The position numbers and the translations under genes are program-made. Positions 14,870 to 17,573 of a stretch of DNA of 17,573 nt are shown here, in pieces. The notes under the pieces were generated by a model that ran no database searches, was not told where the DNA came from, and saw nothing but the letters and a program-made list of their open reading frames with translations. This DNA is from Eshraghiella sp964414835 (GTDB lineage: Bacteria; Bacillota; Clostridia; Lachnospirales; Lachnospiraceae). The stretch spans positions 1-17,573 of the forward strand of contig CAYPWY010000033.1 of the NCBI GenBank assembly GCA_964414835.1. The letters are read 5' to 3'. The first letter of the stretch is position 1; each line of letters opens with the position of its first letter.

Positions 14870-15937
14870 TTATTCCGCCACATATTTTTCTGCGCCTTCC
14901 GAATAAAACACCTGATAATCAGTATCTATAAAAATTGCATACACATCGTCCATACTGTCAACCAGCTCCATTGCCTTGTCCATTCCCATGACAAAACAGC
15001 CTGTCGAAAGGCAGTCGCACTGCAGTGAGCTTTCCGATATTATTGTAACAGATAAAAGCCCGTTGTCACAAGGGTAACCTGTCTGAGAATCGATAATATG
15101 ATGATAAAAAGTATCTCCAACATAAAAATATCTTTCATAAACGCCTGATGTTACAACGCTCATATCACTGATTTTAAGTGTTTGTATAATCCCACCGTTA
15201 TCATCAAACGGTTTCTTTACTCCTACGGTAAAATCGCTTCCGTCAGGCTTATGTCCCACACAGGCAATATTCCCTCCAAGGTCTACAATGGCGCTGTCAA
15301 CACCTTCACTGACAAGATATCGGCATATGGCATCGGCAATGTAGCCCTTGGCAATGGCGCCCAAATCAATCCTTGTACCGTTAAGAGCTATTTCCGAACC
15401 ATTCATATCAACCTTCGTATAATTTACGGCTTTTTGGGCTTCCTCTATATCATATTCATCCGGCAGCAGGTTTTCTCCTGAACTGAAGTTCCACAGTGAT
15501 GACAGCGGCTCTATTGTTACGTCAAGTGCACCGTCCGTAAGACCGCTGTATGCCAGTCCCGCATCTATAAGTTCATACAAGGAATCGTAAGCATCTCCTA
15601 TCCCTTCCTCTGATATATCTGTATTATTCCGCCATTGCTCTGCATCATCCTGACTTAAGCTGCCCGCCTCATTCAACATGGTCAGAAGCGAATTCTCATC
15701 CGTTCTGCTGAAAATTTTCTCATAATAATCACAAAGCTCCACTGACTTCTCAGCAAGCGCCTGACTTCCGCATCCGTAAAGAGATACCCTGACATAAGTG
15801 TCAAGCGCGTATGCATCGGCTGTATAAATCGTCTGTGAATTAGGTTTTACCTGACATCCCCATAGAAACCCTGCCGATATAATTATCATTAAAATAAATT
15901 TTATAAGCTTATATTGCTTTTTTACATATTTTTTCAT
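14870..15937 (-). CDS. apbE: ApbE-family FAD:protein FMN transferase lipoprotein
   Basis: Transfers FMN from FAD onto Thr of extracytoplasmic redox proteins such as RnfG/NqrC-type subunits. The 355-residue protein has a basic N-terminus, a hydrophobic signal (about 12-27) and a lipobox-like FLWGC with Cys28. ApbE motifs follow: TADAYALDTYV (39-49), TDGALDVTIEPLSSLW (134-149), DLGAIAKGYIADA (191-203), VDLGGNI (218-224), YHHIIDSQTGYP (278-289) and the metal-binding CDCLSTGCFVMG (307-318). The ATG (15935-15937) has no good ribosome site. The best promoter places the transcript start at or next to the ATG, so the message may be leaderless. It is divergent from perR and is followed by the AAA+ gene. 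No target flavoprotein gene is in the window. Confidence 0.95.
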   Translation of the reverse strand: MKKYVKKQYKLIKFILMIIISAGFLWGCQVKPNSQTIYTADAYALDTYVRVSLYGCGSQALAEKSVELCDYYEKIFSRTDENSLLTMLNEAGSLSQDDAEQWRNNTDISEEGIGDAYDSLYELIDAGLAYSGLTDGALDVTIEPLSSLWNFSSGENLLPDEYDIEEAQKAVNYTKVDMNGSEIALNGTRIDLGAIAKGYIADAICRYLVSEGVDSAIVDLGGNIACVGHKPDGSDFTVGVKKPFDDNGGIIQTLKISDMSVVTSGVYERYFYVGDTFYHHIIDSQTGYPCDNGLLSVTIISESSLQCDCLSTGCFVMGMDKAMELVDSMDDVYAIFIDTDYQVFYSEGAEKYVAE

Positions 15938-15943
15938 ATTATA

Positions 15944-15972
15944 ATTATACTCTTTCTTGACACATAAATCAA
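15944..15972 (-). promoter_or_regulatory. Promoter of apbE, predicted leaderless
   Basis: Minus-strand TTGATT (15967-15972), 17 bases, perfect TATAAT (15944-15949). Only six bases (a second TATAAT) separate the -10 from the apbE ATG, so initiation 6-7 bases downstream falls on the start codon. It overlaps the perR promoter on the other strand. Confidence 0.55.
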
Positions 15973-15985
15973 TCCGTTGTATATT
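15957..15985 (+). promoter_or_regulatory. Sigma-A promoter of perR
   Basis: TTGACA (15957-15962), 17 bases, TATATT (15980-15985). It faces the apbE promoter and shares bases with it. The palindromic operator candidate begins one base after the -10. Confidence 0.75.
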
Positions 15986-15986
15986 A

Positions 15987-16003
15987 ATAATAGTTACTAT
16001 TAT
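15987..16003. promoter_or_regulatory. PerR/Fur-type operator candidate in perR promoter
   Basis: ATAATAGT-T-ACTATTAT is a perfect 8-1-8 inverted repeat covering the expected transcription start of perR. Fur-family sites are typically 7-1-7 AT-rich palindromes, and PerR commonly represses itself, so autoregulation is likely. The half-site differs from the textbook Bacillus Per box. Confidence 0.6.
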
Positions 16004-16022
16004 GATTATGGAGAAGATAAAT

Positions 16023-16409
16023 ATGACGGCAAAAACAATGAAATACAGCCGCCAAAGAGAAGCCGTACGGGAGTTTCTTATGTCAAGAAAAGACCACCCT
16101 ACTGCGGAGGTTGTCTATAATAATTTAAGAGAACAATTTCCACACATCAGTCTTGGTACCGTTTACCGCAATCTTTCTCTTTTGGTGGAGTTAGGCGAAA
16201 TCAATAAGTTTCCCGGAATGGACGGTTTTGACCATTTCGACGGAAATGTAACACCTCATTACCACTTTATATGTGAGAACTGCAATTCCGTTATTGACCT
16301 TGCAATGCCGAAGCTTGATTATATTAATAATGAAGCGGAGCGGGGCTTTGACGGAACAATCACCGGCCACTCAGCGTTTTTCTACGGTAAGTGTGCCAAA
16401 TGCAAATAA
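16023..16409 (+). CDS. perR: Peroxide-responsive repressor PerR (Fur family)
   Basis: Metal-dependent repressor that senses peroxide by iron-catalysed oxidation of a histidine. The 128-residue protein has the winged helix with ISLGTVYRNLSLLVELGEI (42-60). The regulatory-metal residues fit PerR: His25, Asp73 in HFDGN, His79 and His81 in PHYHFIC, and Asp92. Asp six residues before the HYH histidine is a PerR feature, where Fur usually has Glu. The structural zinc site is CENC (84-87) and CAKC (124-127). The ATG at 16023 follows GGAG by nine bases; a frame reaching back to 15957 would start within the promoter. Its neighbour reverse rubrerythrin and the similar palindromes in both promoters suggest a local peroxide regulon. 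Fur or Zur function is less likely. Confidence 0.9.
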   Translation: MTAKTMKYSRQREAVREFLMSRKDHPTAEVVYNNLREQFPHISLGTVYRNLSLLVELGEINKFPGMDGFDHFDGNVTPHYHFICENCNSVIDLAMPKLDYINNEAERGFDGTITGHSAFFYGKCAKCK

Positions 16410-16416
16410 TTTGCAT
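16400..16416. repeat. Perfect 17-bp palindrome at perR stop codon
   Basis: ATGCAAAT-A-ATTTGCAT spans the perR TAA (16407-16409). As RNA it could form a 6-bp stem with a 5-base loop. A weak AT-only hairpin with a T-run follows (about 16422-16445), so together they may reduce read-through into the rubrerythrin gene. It could also be a protein-binding site. Confidence 0.4.
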
Positions 16417-16455
16417 TATTGGAAATTTTCAACTCAAAATTTTTTCAAAATACTA

Positions 16456-16484
16456 TTGACAACAGAATATAAAATAGATATACT
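16456..16484 (+). promoter_or_regulatory. Sigma-A promoter of rubrerythrin gene
   Basis: TTGACA (16456-16461), 17 bases, TATACT (16479-16484). The high-quality hexamers and a strong AAAGGAG site downstream suggest high expression when not repressed. Confidence 0.8.
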
Positions 16485-16489
16485 AAAAC

Positions 16490-16502
16490 AGTAATCATTA
16501 CT
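16490..16502. promoter_or_regulatory. PerR-type operator candidate in rubrerythrin promoter
   Basis: AGTAAT-C-ATTACT is a perfect 6-1-6 inverted repeat whose core TAATCATTA matches the TAATnATTA centre of Per and Fur boxes. It covers the expected transcription start, in the same place as the palindrome in the perR promoter (centre 12 versus 10 bases after the -10). Confidence 0.65.
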
Positions 16503-16544
16503 ATTTTATTTACAATTATTTTTTAATAAAGGAGATTTTATATT

Positions 16545-17087
16545 ATGGCAAAGTTTGTATGTAATGTATGCGGATACGTATACGAAGGCGAGACAGCACC
16601 TGAGAAGTGCCCACAGTGCGGCGTTGGTGCTGACAAATTTACAAAGCAGGAGGGCGAGAAGACTTGGGCTGCTGAGCATGTTGTAGGCGTTGCTTCAGGC
16701 GTATCACAGGATATTATTGAAGACCTTCGCGCTAACTTCACAGGCGAGTGTACAGAGGTTGGCATGTACCTTGCAATGGCAAGAGTTGCTCACAGAGAAG
16801 GCTATCCTGAAATCGGTCTGTACTATGAGAAAGCTGCATATGAAGAGGCAGAGCATGCAGCTAAATTCGCTGAGCTTCTCGGCGAGGTTGTTACAGACAG
16901 CACTAAGAAAAACCTTGAGCTTCGTGTTGAGGCAGAGAACGGAGCAACAGCAGGTAAGGTTGACCTTGCTAAGCGTGCTAAGGAGCAGAACCTTGACGCA
17001 ATCCATGATACAGTTCATGAAATGGCTAGAGATGAAGCTAGACATGGTAAGGCATTCGAAGGATTATTAAAGAGATACTTTGGTTAA
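16545..17087 (+). CDS. Reverse rubrerythrin (peroxide reductase)
   Basis: Cytoplasmic non-haem iron peroxidase that reduces hydrogen peroxide in anaerobes. The 180-residue protein has an N-terminal rubredoxin-like iron site, CNVCGYVYEG (6-15) and CPQCGVG (22-28). A four-helix diiron domain follows (about 50-180) with Glu/His ligand patterns such as CTEVGMYLAMARVAHREG, YEEAEHAAKFAELLGE and HEMARDEARHGKAFEGLL. Rubredoxin before the diiron domain is the 'reverse' order known from Clostridium, where such genes are PerR-controlled. The ATG follows AAAGGAG by ten bases. The codon choice is visibly more biased than in neighbours (repeated GCT, CTT, GAG), fitting high expression. Tandem terminators follow. 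Confidence 0.95.
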   Translation: MAKFVCNVCGYVYEGETAPEKCPQCGVGADKFTKQEGEKTWAAEHVVGVASGVSQDIIEDLRANFTGECTEVGMYLAMARVAHREGYPEIGLYYEKAAYEEAEHAAKFAELLGEVVTDSTKKNLELRVEAENGATAGKVDLAKRAKEQNLDAIHDTVHEMARDEARHGKAFEGLLKRYFG

Positions 17088-17096
17088 GCTACAATG

Positions 17097-17117
17097 CCTT
17101 TAAATAAAGGATTTTTT
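17097..17117 (+). terminator. Weak terminator after rubrerythrin
   Basis: A 5-bp stem CCTTT/AAAGG (17097-17101 with 17106-17110) followed by A and six T residues. It is weak, but a stronger hairpin follows. Confidence 0.4.
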
Positions 17118-17127
17118 AAGAAATATC

Positions 17128-17161
17128 AAGAGGATAGATGTTAAGTCTGTCCTCTTTTTTT
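17128..17161 (+). terminator. Intrinsic terminator of rubrerythrin gene
   Basis: An 11-position stem with one wobble pair (17128-17138 with 17146-17156) and a 7-base loop TGTTAAG, running into a T-run (17155-17161). About 40 bases after the stop. Confidence 0.85.
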
Positions 17162-17489
17162 GAGTTTATTTCTTCCAAAAAAGTGTCCTTTTGTTGTCCT
17201 TTCACTTTTTAATTTAGACGAATTTCATAAAAAGTGTCCTTTTTACAAGTTGTCCTTTTTACACCTTGATTCTACTGTATTATTTTTGGAAATGCAATCA
17301 TTTTTTCTACATCTTTGTGCAGATATTAAACTCTTTAAACTTATATAAACATCTTTTATCAACTCCATATATTTTTGAATAACTTATCCCAACTTCTTAC
17401 TACTTCTGCTATTTTTTATATCGTTAGGACAAGTTTATATAACCTGCTGCTTTTCAATTTCAAATTACTCTGAAAGGAGTGATTACAAA
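17162..17489. other. AT-rich gene-free stretch
   Basis: No supportable gene. The first 100 bases hold the TGTCCTTT repeat cluster; the rest is AT-rich with many T-runs. A 62-codon plus-strand frame (17160-17348) starts inside the terminator T-run with no ribosome site, so I discount it. No convincing promoter was found for the HNH-like gene, although the sequence is rich in TATA-like hexamers. Confidence 0.6.
17178..17264. repeat. Cluster of TGTCCTTT repeats
   Basis: Four copies of TGTCCTTT occur: AAAAAGTGTCCTTTT (17178-17192), TTGTCCTTT (17194-17202), AAAAAGTGTCCTTTTT (17229-17244) and TTGTCCTTTTT (17250-17260). They form two pairs about 50 bases apart. The two longer copies are self-complementary around a TGTC centre. 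In the first pair, AAAAAGTG and CACTTTTT (17203-17210) also form an 8-bp inverted repeat around the pair. Confidence 0.6.
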
Positions 17490-17573
17490 TTGGTATCAAA
17501 AGCAACAAGAAATAAATTAGAAAAATGTTGGAACAATAGATGTGCTATCTGCGGTGGCAATGACTATTTAGAA
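17490..17573 (+). CDS. Partial CDS, probable HNH-type protein (5' end only)
   Basis: The first 28 codons of a gene cut by the window edge: MVSKATRNKLEKCWNN followed by RCAICGGNDYLE. The CAIC pair preceded by basic residues is the usual first zinc knuckle of HNH nucleases; the His-Asn-His part would lie beyond the edge. It starts with TTG (17490-17492) behind AAAGGAG at a ten-base spacing; no in-frame ATG exists nearby. HNH genes next to AT-rich repeat-bearing DNA often belong to restriction, defence or mobile loci, but nothing here decides that. Confidence 0.55.
   Translation, partial: MVSKATRNKLEKCWNNRCAICGGNDYLE

Noticed and set aside
17178..17264. CRISPR array
   Set aside because: The repeats are too short, unevenly spaced and low in complexity, and no cas gene is visible.
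17160..17348. 62-codon plus-strand frame with repeated KKCPF
   Set aside because: The peptide repeat is only the translated nucleotide repeat; the frame starts in a terminator T-run without a ribosome site.
1..17573. tRNA, rRNA, insertion sequences or known riboswitches
   Set aside because: I looked through the intergenic gaps and saw no cloverleaf with a CCA-type end, no rRNA signature, no transposase and no recognisable riboswitch core; the gaps are short apart from the two at the edges and the hup-rqcP gap.

Overview
The window looks like a chromosomal segment of a low-to-moderate-GC anaerobic, endospore-lineage Firmicute, most likely a Lachnospiraceae-type Clostridium relative. The evidence is the gene order hup-rqcP-yabP-yabQ-divIC-spoIIE-tilS-hpt-ftsH, strong AGGAGG ribosome sites, a PerR plus reverse-rubrerythrin peroxide module, and a type III pantothenate kinase next to an ECF transporter. 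All calls rest on reading the sequence; no database search was run.

Layout. Positions 1-374 hold no gene, only a bidirectional terminator and a leftward promoter at the edge. From 375 to about 15940 every gene is on the minus strand, so transcription runs right to left. 14870-15937 apbE and 13506-14843 (a TerB-like/CbxX AAA+ ATPase) form one unit. 13420-12260 (an exported trigger-factor-like lipoprotein), 12229-10283 (PAS, GAF and two degenerate GGDEF domains) and dinB form the next. panT-like plus coaX follow from their own promoter, then hup with its own promoter and terminator. Next comes rqcP-yabP-yabQ-divIC with a strong terminator, then a short spoIIE with its own promoter, and finally tilS-hpt-ftsH. 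From 15957 rightward, perR and reverse rubrerythrin read on the plus strand. A mostly gene-free AT-rich stretch with short repeats follows, and then the first 28 codons of a probable HNH protein cut by the window edge.

How the genes work together. The left half is the conserved sporulation/division/tRNA-modification cluster: translation quality control (rqcP), spore coat and cortex (yabP, yabQ), divisome (divIC), forespore sigma-F activation (spoIIE), tRNA-Ile lysidine synthesis (tilS), purine salvage (hpt) and membrane proteolysis (ftsH). The centre covers pantothenate uptake and phosphorylation and translesion synthesis. The right end is a peroxide-defence module in which perR and its neighbour rubrerythrin carry palindromic operator candidates at matching places in their promoters.

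The most notable observation is the spoIIE homologue. It encodes only about 365 residues, with an intact PP2C phosphatase domain but no multi-pass membrane domain. Directly in front of it is a promoter with consensus TTGACA and TATAAT hexamers separated by 21 bp and a TGTCGAA box upstream, the layout known for Spo0A-activated spoIIE and spoIIG promoters. It therefore looks like a genuinely short, still-regulated gene rather than a random fragment. Other items worth following are a cryptic reading frame and hairpin train between hup and rqcP, a predicted leaderless apbE transcript, a receptor-like protein with two inactive GGDEF domains, and a repeat cluster beside the truncated HNH gene.
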